Of a stretch of 64,000 nucleotides of DNA, positions 1 through 7,585 are shown piece by piece. Origin of the DNA: Geodermatophilus arenarius (GTDB lineage: Bacteria > Actinomycetota > Actinomycetes > Mycobacteriales > Geodermatophilaceae); assembly GCF_042654585.1 (NCBI RefSeq), contig NZ_JBHSGR010000006.1, positions 1-64,000 on the forward strand, written 5' to 3'. The stretch's first letter is position 1. Each line of letters begins with the position of its first letter. Under the pieces are notes generated by a model. That model made no database searches, was not told the DNA's origin, and saw only the letters and a list, made by a program, of their open reading frames with translations. Position numbers and translations under genes: made by a program.

Positions 1-909
1 GTCCCCGCCGGGGCCGTCGCGGTGCCGGGCGTCGCCGCCGGCCTCCCCCGGCCCGCCCCGGCGCCGGTCCCCGCGGGCGCCGGCGTGCCGACCGCGCCCG
101 CCGCGCTGCCCGGCACCGCCGTCCCGGCCCCCGCGACCCCTCCGCCCGCGGCTCCCGCCGCGGCGGCGCTGCCCGCGGGGCTCGTCGTCGTCGCGGCCGA
201 CCCGCAGCCGGCGTCGGTCCCGGCGGCCGCCCTGCCCGTCCCCGCCGAGGCGGCGGCCGCACCGGCCGCCGCACCGGTCCCCGCGGCCGCGGACCCGGGC
301 GCGCAGGAGCGCGACCCCGGCACCTCCGGTGGGACCCCGCTGTCGGCGGTCCCGGCGCCCGCCCCGGTACCGGCTCCCGCATCGGCGACCCCGGCCGCGG
401 CCCCGGCCCGGCCCGACGTGCCCCAGCCGCCGGTGGCCGCCCAGGTCGCCCCCACCGTCGCCACGCTGGCCGCGGGCCCCGACGGCACCCACACCATGAC
501 GCTGGTGCTCACCCCCGAGACGCTCGGCCCGGTCGAGGTCCGGGTGACCGTCCACTCCGGCACGGTCGAGCTCAGCCTGCGCGGCGCCTCCGACGCCGGC
601 CGCGCCGCCCTCCTCGACGCCCTGCCCGACCTGCGCCGCGACCTGGAGGCCTCGGGCCTGACCTGCTCGCGGCTGCAGGTGGACCGCGACGCGGCCGGCT
701 CCGGCTCGTCGCAGGCGCAGGCCGGCTGGCAGCAGGCCCAGCAGCAGGCCGGCGAGCACGGCCGCGGGTCCGCGCAGGGCGGTGCCCAGGGTCGTGGCGC
801 CGCCGACGACCGCGGCCGGCCGTGGCTGCGCACCCCCGACACCGACGGGAGCCGCCCGGCTGCCGCCGCCGACCACCCCGCGTCGAGCGTCCTCGACGTC
901 CGGGCCTGA
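1..909 (+). CDS. fliK: Flagellar hook-length control protein FliK, C-terminal part (5' truncated by window)
   Basis: The frame is open from base 1, so the true start lies upstream of the window. The first ~145 visible residues are a low-complexity Ala/Pro/Val stretch, typical of the flexible FliK N-terminal ruler. Around residues 150-225 (bases 450-680) a compact domain carries the family signature LTPETLGPVEVRV followed by a VELSLR strand and a leucine-rich helix. This is the FliK C-terminal domain that contacts FlhB to switch export from hook to filament substrates. A Gln/Gly-rich tail follows. The gene lies 12 bp before flgD, as in many flagellar operons. Domain identity is strong; the ruler length cannot be judged. 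Confidence 0.88.
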   Translation, partial: VPAGAVAVPGVAAGLPRPAPAPVPAGAGVPTAPAALPGTAVPAPATPPPAAPAAAALPAGLVVVAADPQPASVPAAALPVPAEAAAAPAAAPVPAAADPGAQERDPGTSGGTPLSAVPAPAPVPAPASATPAAAPARPDVPQPPVAAQVAPTVATLAAGPDGTHTMTLVLTPETLGPVEVRVTVHSGTVELSLRGASDAGRAALLDALPDLRRDLEASGLTCSRLQVDRDAAGSGSSQAQAGWQQAQQQAGEHGRGSAQGGAQGRGAADDRGRPWLRTPDTDGSRPAAAADHPASSVLDVRA

Positions 910-921
910 GAGGAGCCGACG

Positions 922-1341
922 ATGACCGAGCCCGTGGGCGGCGTGGGCGGCAGCCCGGCCACGTACACGGCCACCACCGCGGTGGACCGCAGCGACCAGA
1001 TGGGCAAGGACACGTTCCTGCAGCTGCTGGTCGCGCAGATGCGGTACCAGGACCCGAACAGCCCGACGAGCACGACCGAGTTCATGTCGCAGACGGCGAC
1101 GTTCACCCAGGTCGAGAAGCTCGAGGAGATCGCCGCGCAGAACGCCGAGCTGCTGGCCCTGCAGCGCTCGCTCTCGGCCGGCGCGCTGGTCGGCCACAGC
1201 GTCAGCTGGACCGCCGAGGACGGCACCACGCGGACCGGGACGGTGTCGTCGGTCCGCTTCGGCGGCGACGGGCCGACCGCCGTCGTCGGGGGCACCGAGG
1301 TGCCCCTCGGCCGCCTCAGCGAGATCTCCCTCCCCGCCTAG
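922..1341 (+). CDS. flgD: Flagellar hook assembly (capping) protein FlgD
   Basis: This 139-residue protein contains the FlgD N-terminal signature: DTFLQLLVAQMRYQDP, then TEFMSQTATFTQVEKLEE. FlgD caps the growing hook and is needed for polymerisation of FlgE; it is later replaced by hook-associated proteins. The protein is short compared with enterobacterial FlgD (about 230 residues) and ends soon after a small beta region (about 90-139), so the Ig/tudor-like hook-cap domains are reduced, as in Bacillus-type FlgD. A GAGGAG ribosome site at 911-916 supports the ATG start. It sits between fliK and flgE, the expected place. Confidence 0.93.
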   Translation: MTEPVGGVGGSPATYTATTAVDRSDQMGKDTFLQLLVAQMRYQDPNSPTSTTEFMSQTATFTQVEKLEEIAAQNAELLALQRSLSAGALVGHSVSWTAEDGTTRTGTVSSVRFGGDGPTAVVGGTEVPLGRLSEISLPA

Positions 1342-1374
1342 CCCACGCTCCCCCCCTCCTGAGAGGACCTCCCC

Positions 1375-2574
1375 GTGCTCCGCTCGATGTTCTCGGCCAT
1401 CTCCGGCCTGCGCGCGCACCAGACCAAGCTCGACGTGACCGGCAACAACATCGCCAACGTCAACACGGTCGGCTTCAAGAGCAGCCAGACCGTCTTCGAG
1501 GACACCCTGTCCCAGGTGATCCGCAACGGCTCCGCGCCGACCGCCGAGACCGGCGGCACGAACCCGGCGCAGGTCGGCCTCGGCGTCCGGGTCGCCGGCG
1601 TCACCACCAACTTCGGGCAGGGCTCCACCCAGAACACCGGCCGCGCCACCGACTTCATGATCAGCGGCGACGGCTTCTTCGTGACCCGCGCCGGCAACGA
1701 GAACCTGTTCACCCGCGCCGGGTCCTTCGACTACGACGGCGCCGGCAACCTGGTCACCCCCGACGGCGCCCAGCTGCAGGGCTGGACGGTCGGCGCGGAC
1801 GGCACCGTCGACGCCAACGGCCCCATCGGCCCGCTGCGCATCCCCTTCGGCCAGGTCATGGCACCGACGGCGACGACCGGCGGGACGCTCGCCGGCAACC
1901 TGTCGACGTCGACCGCGGTCGACGGCGAGATCGAGACGCAGGTCACCGTCTACGACTCGGTCGGGACGGCGCACGAGATCGCCCTCACCTTCACGAAGGA
2001 CGCCGCCAACCGGTGGACCGTGTCCGCGCAGGAGGGTGAGTCGGCTCCCCTCGCCTCGCAGGTCCTGTCCTTCGACCCGGGGACGGGCGAGCTCCCCCCG
2101 GACACGACGTTCTCCTTCACGGTCGCGGGTCAGAGCGTGGGCATCCGCCTCGGGGGGCTGACCGAGTACGGCGGGAAGACCTCGCTCACCCCCAGCGGCG
2201 TGAACGGCAACGCCATGGGCACGCTGCAGTCGATCTCGCTGAGCAACGACGGCACGATCATGGGCGTCTACTCGAACAGCCTGCGCGAGCCGATCGGCAA
2301 GCTGGCGCTGGCCACCTTCGCCAACCCCGGCGGCCTGTCCAAGGCCGGCAACTCCAGCTACCGGGTGGGCGACAACTCCGGCCAGGCCGTCATCGGCGAG
2401 GCCGGCACCGGCGGGCGCGGCTCGCTGACCGCCGGCGCGCTGGAGATGTCCAACGTCGACCTCGCCGAGGAGTTCACCGGCCTGATCGTCGCCCAGCGCG
2501 GCTTCCAGGCGAACAGCCGCGTGATCACCAGCTCCGACGAGATCCTGCAGGACCTGGTCAACCTCAAGCGCTGA
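1375..2574 (+). CDS. flgE: Flagellar hook protein FlgE
   Basis: This 399-residue rod/hook-family protein begins with the flagellar basal-body rod signature (SMFSAISGLRAHQTKLDVTG, then NNIANVNTVGFK). It ends with the matching C-terminal helix (LAEEFTGLIVAQRGFQANSRVI). The two ends form the D0 coiled coil of the hook tube. The middle contains the FlgE D2-type region, with ISGDGFFVTR and FTRAGSFDYD strands. GTG is the start, preceded by GAGAGGA about 8 bases upstream. The protein is exported through the FliPQR-FlhAB gate encoded downstream. A hairpin 24 bp after the stop may end this transcription segment. Confidence 0.95.
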   Translation: MLRSMFSAISGLRAHQTKLDVTGNNIANVNTVGFKSSQTVFEDTLSQVIRNGSAPTAETGGTNPAQVGLGVRVAGVTTNFGQGSTQNTGRATDFMISGDGFFVTRAGNENLFTRAGSFDYDGAGNLVTPDGAQLQGWTVGADGTVDANGPIGPLRIPFGQVMAPTATTGGTLAGNLSTSTAVDGEIETQVTVYDSVGTAHEIALTFTKDAANRWTVSAQEGESAPLASQVLSFDPGTGELPPDTTFSFTVAGQSVGIRLGGLTEYGGKTSLTPSGVNGNAMGTLQSISLSNDGTIMGVYSNSLREPIGKLALATFANPGGLSKAGNSSYRVGDNSGQAVIGEAGTGGRGSLTAGALEMSNVDLAEEFTGLIVAQRGFQANSRVITSSDEILQDLVNLKR

Positions 2575-2597
2575 GCGAGGACCTCCCCCACCAGGCC

Positions 2598-2633
2598 GCG
2601 GCCCGGCACCCGTTCCCCGGGGTGCCGGGCCGC
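2598..2633 (+). terminator. Hairpin downstream of flgE
   Basis: A perfect 14-bp GC stem (2598-2611 with 2620-2633) closes an 8-base loop, 24 bp past the flgE stop. There is no U-tract, as usual in very GC-rich actinobacteria. It may end or attenuate the fliK-flgD-flgE segment before the flbD promoter region. Confidence 0.6.
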
Positions 2634-2719
2634 GCCGCGTCGTGCCCCGGTGCGCGTGTGACGTGCGGGAACGCGGTGCCGGGCTCACCCCCGGGGGTGG
2701 TGCGGCGGGCCGGGTTCGG

Positions 2720-2748
2720 CTCAAGCAGTCCCCGCGCGGGACCGATGG
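2720..2748 (+). promoter_or_regulatory. Candidate sigma-28 (FliA-type) promoter for flbD-motAB
   Basis: CTCAAG at 2720-2725 is followed after 15 bases by ACCGATGG at 2741-2748. This resembles the flagellar sigma-28 pattern TAAA-N15-GCCGATA, with C at one upstream position as might be expected in a high-GC genome. It lies in the 180-bp non-coding gap between the flgE hairpin and flbD, 66 bp before the flbD start. Assignment to sigma-28 is inference; no sigma factor gene is in the window. Confidence 0.45.
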
Positions 2749-2813
2749 TCCCTGTAGCCGGCGCCGCGCCGTCGCGGCCCTCCCCCTTCCCGAACGAGCC
2801 AGAGGACCCACCC

Positions 2814-3125
2814 GTGATCCGAGTGACGCGCCTGAACGGGGAGCACTTCGCGCTCAACCCCGACCTGATCGAGCGGGTCGAGGGCCACCCCGACACGGTC
2901 GTCTTCCTCGTCGACGGCACCAAGTACGTCGTCAGCGAGGACGTCGACGAGGTGCTCGACGAGATCCGCGAGTACCGGGCCAGCATCCTCGCGACCGCCT
3001 ACGCCATGGACCGCGGCACCTACCGCTCCAGCACGACCGCCGGCCCGGGCGCCCCGGCGACCGACCCGGCCGGCGACACCCGCCGCGCGTCGGTCGTCCC
3101 CTTCCCGGCCCGTGAGGAGCGCTGA
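2814..3125 (+). CDS. flbD: FlbD family flagellar protein
   Basis: A 103-residue protein is read from GTG 2814, preceded by AGAGGAC at 2801-2807. The frame is open further upstream, but that part lies in the promoter gap and is compositionally unlike protein. The N-terminal ~65 residues match the small FlbD (SwrD-like) family: IRVTRLNGEHFALNPDLIE, then VVFLVDGTKYVV. In Bacillus the SwrD protein raises flagellar torque; here that role is inferred from family and position only. The Pro/Thr/Ala-rich tail is not conserved. The gene sits immediately before motA, as in Firmicutes and other Gram-positives, and motA starts 3 bp after its stop. Confidence 0.85.
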   Translation: MIRVTRLNGEHFALNPDLIERVEGHPDTVVFLVDGTKYVVSEDVDEVLDEIREYRASILATAYAMDRGTYRSSTTAGPGAPATDPAGDTRRASVVPFPAREER

Positions 3126-3128
3126 CCC

Positions 3129-3899
3129 GTGGACCCGTCGACCCTGATCGGCTTCGTCATCTCGCTCGTCGCGCTCCTGGTCTTCATGGTCATGGAGGGC
3201 GCCGACCCGACGTCGCTGATCTTCCTCCCGGCCATCGTGCTGGTCATCGTCGCCACCTTCGGCGCGGCGATGTCCGGCCAGACGATGGGCGACCTCAAGA
3301 AGATGGGCGGCTGGTTCAAGGCCGGCCTGATGCCGGCCAAGGTCCCGGCGGCCTCCGAGCAGATCCAGACCCTGGTCACCCTCGCCGAGAAGGCCCGCAA
3401 GGAGGGCCTGCTCGCGCTGGAGGCGCAGGTCAAGCAGATCGAGGACCCGTTCCTCAAGCGCGGCCTGCAGATGGGCATCGACGGCACCGACCCGGAGGAG
3501 CTGCGCGCCGTCCTCGAGAGCGAGATCGCCGCCAAGAAGGCCGAGGACAAGGTCGCCGCCAAGTTCATGACGACGATGGGCGGCTACGCCCCGACCATCG
3601 GCATCGTCGGCTGCATCGTCGGCCTGATGAACGTCATGGGGAGCCTCAGCAACCCCGAGGCCCTCGGCCCGATGATCGCCTCGGCGTTCGTCGCGACCCT
3701 GTGGGGCGTCATGGCGGCCAACTTCTGGTTCCTGCCCATGGGCGCGAAGATCCTGCGGGTCAGCGAGCTGCAGGCCGCTCAGATGGAGCTGCTCGTCGAG
3801 GGCATCGCCGAGATCCAGGCCGGCACCAGCCCGCGCGCCGTCCGGCTCAAGCTCAGCGCCCTGATCCCGCCGAGCGAGGCCGCCAAGGAGGCGGCGTGA
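3129..3899 (+). CDS. motA: Flagellar motor stator protein MotA
   Basis: This 256-residue protein has four predicted membrane segments, two near the N-terminus and two around residues 150-200. The conserved block KFMTTMGGYAPTIGIVGCIVGLMNVM is followed by an IASAFVATLWGVMAANFW helix. The long cytoplasmic loop (about 60-150) carries the charged residues that in MotA contact FliG. With MotB it forms the ion-driven stator that generates torque. The GTG start lies 3 bp after the flbD stop, with GAGGAG upstream inside flbD. motB follows after 19 bp, so flbD-motA-motB-fliL read as one unit. Confidence 0.95.
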   Translation: MDPSTLIGFVISLVALLVFMVMEGADPTSLIFLPAIVLVIVATFGAAMSGQTMGDLKKMGGWFKAGLMPAKVPAASEQIQTLVTLAEKARKEGLLALEAQVKQIEDPFLKRGLQMGIDGTDPEELRAVLESEIAAKKAEDKVAAKFMTTMGGYAPTIGIVGCIVGLMNVMGSLSNPEALGPMIASAFVATLWGVMAANFWFLPMGAKILRVSELQAAQMELLVEGIAEIQAGTSPRAVRLKLSALIPPSEAAKEAA

Positions 3900-3918
3900 C
3901 CACCCCCGGGGGCAGCGC

Positions 3919-4863
3919 GTGAGCGCCGGCGGCCACGGCGGCGGCAAGCGCCGCGGCAGGAAGCACCCCGAGCACGAGGAGCACGAGAACCACGAGCGGT
4001 GGCTGGTGTCCTACGCGGACATGATGACGCTGCTCCTGGTGCTCTTCGTGGTCCTCTTCGCGATGAGCCAGGTGGACAAGGAGAAGTTCGCCGCGCTGGC
4101 CAGCGGCCTGTCGGAGGCGTTCGGCGCCCCGGTGAGCGCGCTGAGCAGCGCGGGCACGAACTCCGACGCCTCGGTCCTCGACTCCCTCGACGCCGCCGTC
4201 GACGTGCAGATCCCGCCGGCCCCCGCCGCGGAGTCCGACGTCGACGCCGCCGCCGCGCAGGCCGCCGCCCAGGAGGCCGCGAACGTCGCGGCCGAGGCGC
4301 GGGCCGAGTACGACCAGCTCGCCGCCGCGCGCGACGCCATCGACGCCGCCCTCGCGGCGGCCGGTCACGCCGGGACGGCGCGGTACGAGATCGACGAGCG
4401 CGGCCTGACCGTGCACATCGTGTCCGACCCGGTGCTGTTCGGCCCCGAGGAGGCCACGCTGCAGCCCCAGGGCCGCACCATCCTCGACGCCGTCGCCCCG
4501 ACCCTGGCCGCGCTGCCCAACGACCTCGCGATCGAGGGGCACGCCAACTCGCTGCCGGTGACCCCGGGCGGGCCGTGGCCCTCCAACTGGGAGCTGTCGG
4601 CCTACCGGGCCACCACGGTGGTGCGCCACCTGGCCGCCGCCGGCGTCCCGCAGGACCGGATGTCCGGGACCGGCTACTCCGACACCCGCCCGGTGGTGCC
4701 GGCGAGCGACCCGGACGCCCTGTCCCTCAACCGCCGCGTCGACGTCGTCGTGCTGTCCGACGCCTCCGCCGAGGCCCGGCAGCTCCTGCCCGGCCTCGAC
4801 GCCCCCGCACAGGCCGCGCCCGCACCGGCCGCCGCCCCTGCCCAGGAAGGCACCCACGAGTGA
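3919..4863 (+). CDS. motB: Flagellar motor stator protein MotB (OmpA-like peptidoglycan-binding domain)
   Basis: This 314-residue protein has a charged His/Glu-rich N-terminus, then one membrane helix holding the ion-coupling aspartate in the motif WLVSYADMMTLLL. An Ala-rich coiled linker spans about residues 95-150. A periplasmic OmpA-like domain follows, with IEGHANSLPV, SNWELSAYRA, GTGYSDTRPV and LNRRVDVVV motifs that anchor the stator to peptidoglycan. The usual GHTD has become GHAN, a mild deviation. The extreme C-terminus is Pro/Ala-rich. The GTG start has only a weak purine tract upstream. The stop overlaps the fliL start. Confidence 0.93.
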   Translation: MSAGGHGGGKRRGRKHPEHEEHENHERWLVSYADMMTLLLVLFVVLFAMSQVDKEKFAALASGLSEAFGAPVSALSSAGTNSDASVLDSLDAAVDVQIPPAPAAESDVDAAAAQAAAQEAANVAAEARAEYDQLAAARDAIDAALAAAGHAGTARYEIDERGLTVHIVSDPVLFGPEEATLQPQGRTILDAVAPTLAALPNDLAIEGHANSLPVTPGGPWPSNWELSAYRATTVVRHLAAAGVPQDRMSGTGYSDTRPVVPASDPDALSLNRRVDVVVLSDASAEARQLLPGLDAPAQAAPAPAAAPAQEGTHE

Positions 4864-5345
4864 GCACCAAGAGCAAGGCCAAGGAGAAGGAGAAGGACGC
4901 CCCGGCCGAGGGCGAGGAGGCGAAGGGCGGCGGCAGGAGGAAGCTGCTCGTCGTCGCCGCCGTCCTGCTGGTCGTCCTCGGCGCCGCGGCGTACCTCTTC
5001 CTGTTCGCCGGCGGCGAGGCCGAGGCCGAGGAGCCCGAGCACGGCGGCTACACCGCGCTGGAGCCCATCGCGGTCAACCTGGCCGGCGGCGGCTACCTCA
5101 AGATCGGCATCACCCTGGAGTACACCGCGGCCGCCGCCTCCGGCGGGCACGGCAGCGGCGGCGTCGACGGCTCCAAGGCCCTCGACATCCTCATCTCCAC
5201 CTACTCCCAGGCCCAGCCGGCCGACGTGACCGGCGCCCGCGAGGCCCTCAAGGAGTCCCTGGAGCACCAGATCGTCGAGGCCTACACCGAGGACGGCGTC
5301 CCGATGGTCATGCACGTCTACCTCACGGAGTACGTCACCCAGTGA
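4860..5345 (+). CDS. fliL: Flagellar basal body-associated protein FliL
   Basis: This 161-residue protein starts at the GTG that overlaps the motB stop (GTGA), so it is translationally coupled. A Lys/Glu-rich cytoplasmic N-terminus (about 1-28) is followed by one membrane helix (about 29-48) and an extracytoplasmic FliL domain. That domain has the typical YTALEPIAVNL strand, a YLKIGITLEY strand and a C-terminal helix ending in VYLTEYVTQ. FliL rings surround the stator and aid torque under load. The gene follows motB and precedes fliM, the normal place. The in-frame open region upstream of 4860 is a shadow of motB. Confidence 0.9.
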   Translation: MSTKSKAKEKEKDAPAEGEEAKGGGRRKLLVVAAVLLVVLGAAAYLFLFAGGEAEAEEPEHGGYTALEPIAVNLAGGGYLKIGITLEYTAAAASGGHGSGGVDGSKALDILISTYSQAQPADVTGAREALKESLEHQIVEAYTEDGVPMVMHVYLTEYVTQ

Positions 5346-5377
5346 CGCACCAGTCCCACTCGTCCCACACTCCCCGG

Positions 5378-5408
5378 CTGACCGGCGGCGCCCCGCGCCG
5401 CCGGTCAG
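5378..5408 (+). terminator. Hairpin between fliL and fliM
   Basis: A perfect 13-bp stem (5378-5390 with 5396-5408) closes a 5-base loop in the 94-bp gap between fliL and fliM. All genes continue on the same strand, so it may be a partial terminator or a processing site that sets stator versus switch/export expression. Confidence 0.55.
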
Positions 5409-5439
5409 TTCGCGTCCGGGCCCCGCCGATGAGGGGACC

Positions 5440-6408
5440 GTGACCCGCCCCGACACCGCGACCGCGCCCGCAGGGCCCGGGCCGCAGGCGCCGGCCGGTG
5501 GCGGCCGCAGCCGGCGCGGTGCGCCCCGCACCTACGACTTCCGCCGCCCCACCAAGCTCTCCCGCGAGCACGTCCGCGTGCTGCAGATCGCCCAGGAGGC
5601 CTTCGCCCGCCAGGCGACGACGGTCCTCACCACGATGCTGCGCACCGGCGCCCGGATGGAGCTGCACGGCATCGAGCAGCACTCCTACGACGACTTCCTC
5701 GCCACGCTGCCCGACCCCTGCTTCCTGACGACGTTCACCATCGAGCCGCTCGGCGGCAAGGGCCTGCTGGCCTACCCGCTGGACATGGCGATGGCCGGCG
5801 TCGACCACATGCTCGGCGGCTCCGGCGCCGCCCACCAGCCCGAGCGGCCGATGACGGCGATGGAGACCACCATCACCACGTCGCTGCTCACCCGGCTGCT
5901 GCAGGAGTTCGCCGCCTCCTTCGCGCACGTCACCGAGCTGCAGCCGGCCATCGACGGCATCGAGTACAACCCCGCCCTCGCCCAGGCCGCGGCCGGCTCG
6001 GACACCGTGATGGTGGCCCGCTACACGATGTCGATCGGCAGCCGCGAGGGCGCCGCGTCGCTCGTGCTGCCCTTCAGCTCCTTCCAGCAGGCCCTCGACA
6101 GCGCCGCCTCCCCGCAGCTGTCGGAGTCGGCCCAGCGCACCCGGCAGCGCGCCGCCGAGTTGCTCGCCGCCCGCCTGGAGCTGGTGCCGGTCGACGTCAG
6201 CGTCCGGTTCAGCCCGCTCGAGGTGTCCTCGGAGGACCTGCTCTCCCTGACCGTCGGCGACGTGCTGCTGCTGCGCCACCCGCGGGACGCGCCGCTCGAG
6301 GTCACCACCAACGACGCCGTCTTCGCCCACGCGATCGCCAGCAACCACCGGCGCCGGCTGGCCGCCGCCATCGTCCCCGCCCCGTCCGCCGTGAAGGACC
6401 CCGCATGA
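5440..6408 (+). CDS. fliM: Flagellar motor switch protein FliM
   Basis: This 322-residue protein starts at GTG 5440 after GAGGGGACC. The middle domain (about 40-225) has the FliM hallmarks YDFRRPTKLSREHVRVLQ and the MLGGSG turn. The C-terminal SpoA-like domain (about 230-310) pairs with FliN in the C-ring. The canonical N-terminal CheY-P binding peptide (SQxEIDALL) is absent; instead there is a Pro/Gly/Ala-rich lead of about 35 residues. That is visible in the sequence and notable, because CheY-P normally docks there to reverse the motor. The stop overlaps the fliN start by four bases. Confidence 0.93.
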   Translation: MTRPDTATAPAGPGPQAPAGGGRSRRGAPRTYDFRRPTKLSREHVRVLQIAQEAFARQATTVLTTMLRTGARMELHGIEQHSYDDFLATLPDPCFLTTFTIEPLGGKGLLAYPLDMAMAGVDHMLGGSGAAHQPERPMTAMETTITTSLLTRLLQEFAASFAHVTELQPAIDGIEYNPALAQAAAGSDTVMVARYTMSIGSREGAASLVLPFSSFQQALDSAASPQLSESAQRTRQRAAELLAARLELVPVDVSVRFSPLEVSSEDLLSLTVGDVLLLRHPRDAPLEVTTNDAVFAHAIASNHRRRLAAAIVPAPSAVKDPA

Positions 6409-7181
6409 CCGCCACGCTCGACACCACCCAGGCCGCCACTCACGCCGCTGCAGAGACCATCACCGCCGTCGTGGTGGCCGCCGCCCGCGCCGCGGCCGCG
6501 CTCGTCCCCTCCGGCGCCGAGCTGGTCCCGGGGCCCGCGGTCACCGACCCCGACGCCGTCCCGGTCCCGCCGGCCGCGGCCGCCGCGGTCGGCGCCCGGC
6601 TCTCCGGCGAGATCACCGGCGACGTCGTCCTGGTGCTGTCGGCGGAGGTGGTCGAGGCGCTCGACAACTCCCCCGTCGGCCCGATGGACGTCGCGACCGC
6701 GCTGCGCCCCGCGCTCGAGGCCGCCGCGGCCACCCTGGGCCGGGTCCGGGTCGACGCCGAGCGCACCGAGGACCCGGTGACCGCGCTCGACGGGCTGCGC
6801 GACAAGGGCATGTTCGTCGCCGTGCCGCTGGTCGCCGGCGCGGGGCACCCCTCCGCTGACCACATCGCGACGCTCGCGCTGCAGGTCACCCTGCCGACGG
6901 CGCCGCGCACCCCGCGCAACAGCCTGGACCTGCTGCGGCACGTGGCCATGGAGGTCACCGTCGAGATCGGCCGCACCCGGATGACCGTGGGCGAGCTGCT
7001 CTCGCTGCACCCGGGCGAGGTGGTCGAGCTCGACCGCGCCGCCAGCGCCCCCGCCGACCTGCTGGTCAACGGCACCCTCATCGCGCGCGGCGAGGTCGTC
7101 GTCGTCGACGAGGACTTCGGCCTGCGGATCAGCGAGATCGTCAGCGACGCCGCCGCCGAACTGGGGGCCGCGCAGGCATGA
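6405..7181 (+). CDS. fliN: Flagellar motor switch protein FliN (FliY-like, with N-terminal CheC-like region)
   Basis: This 258-residue protein starts at the ATGA overlap with fliM. The last ~85 residues form the SpoA/FliN domain (LLRHVAMEVTVEIGRTRMTV, ELLSLHPGEVVEL, VNGTLIARGEVVVVDEDFGLRI). Residues about 20-165 are an extra domain with the layout of the FliY/CheC N-terminal region (a strand LSGEITGDVVLVL, then helices). I do not see the paired E-N-N phosphatase motif of active CheC. It is therefore longer than classical FliN (about 137 residues) and closer in design to FliY. It forms the bottom of the C-ring. fliO overlaps its stop. Confidence 0.9.
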   Translation: MTATLDTTQAATHAAAETITAVVVAAARAAAALVPSGAELVPGPAVTDPDAVPVPPAAAAAVGARLSGEITGDVVLVLSAEVVEALDNSPVGPMDVATALRPALEAAAATLGRVRVDAERTEDPVTALDGLRDKGMFVAVPLVAGAGHPSADHIATLALQVTLPTAPRTPRNSLDLLRHVAMEVTVEIGRTRMTVGELLSLHPGEVVELDRAASAPADLLVNGTLIARGEVVVVDEDFGLRISEIVSDAAAELGAAQA

Positions 7182-7585
7182 CGTGGATGCTGATCCGGCT
7201 GGTGCTGTCGCTGGCCTTCGTCGGCGGGGTGCTGTGGTTCGCCGCGCGCCTGGCGAAGAAGCGCGGGCTGGGCTCCAGCGGCGGCCTCGTCGAGGTCGTG
7301 GCACGCCAGCGCATGGGCCGCGCCAGCACGGTCAACGTGCTGCGCATCGCCGACCGGGTGCTCATCGTCGGCGCCACCGAGGAGCAGGTCACCCTGCTCG
7401 CCGAGCTCGACGGCGACGCCGTGGAGGCCACGCTCGCGGAGCGCGCCGCCGCCGCGCCGACGGCCGCGGGCGGCCCGGCCGTCCCGGCGCCCCGCGTCGG
7501 CGGCGCGCTGGCCGGCTCGGTCTTCGACCGGTCGGGCTGGCAGGGCTTCGTCACCCAGCTGCGCGAGCGGACGGTCCGCCGCTGA
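7178..7585 (+). CDS. fliO: Flagellar biosynthetic protein FliO
   Basis: This 135-residue protein starts at the ATGA overlap with fliN. One N-terminal membrane helix (about 2-22: WMLIRLVLSLAFVGGVLWF) is followed by a small cytoplasmic domain with the FliO pattern (VEVVARQRMGRASTVNVLRI, then VLIVGATEEQVTLLAEL). FliO assists assembly of the FliP ring and then leaves the export gate. FliO is poorly conserved, so identity rests on this domain pattern and on its position between fliN and fliP, which is its usual place. Its stop overlaps the fliP start (TGATG). Confidence 0.88.
   Translation: MTWMLIRLVLSLAFVGGVLWFAARLAKKRGLGSSGGLVEVVARQRMGRASTVNVLRIADRVLIVGATEEQVTLLAELDGDAVEATLAERAAAAPTAAGGPAVPAPRVGGALAGSVFDRSGWQGFVTQLRERTVRR

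Noticed and set aside
2622..2813. N-terminal extension of FlbD from 2622
   Set aside because: The extension covers the flgE hairpin and the promoter-like site. The family N-terminus begins at GTG 2814, which has a ribosome site.
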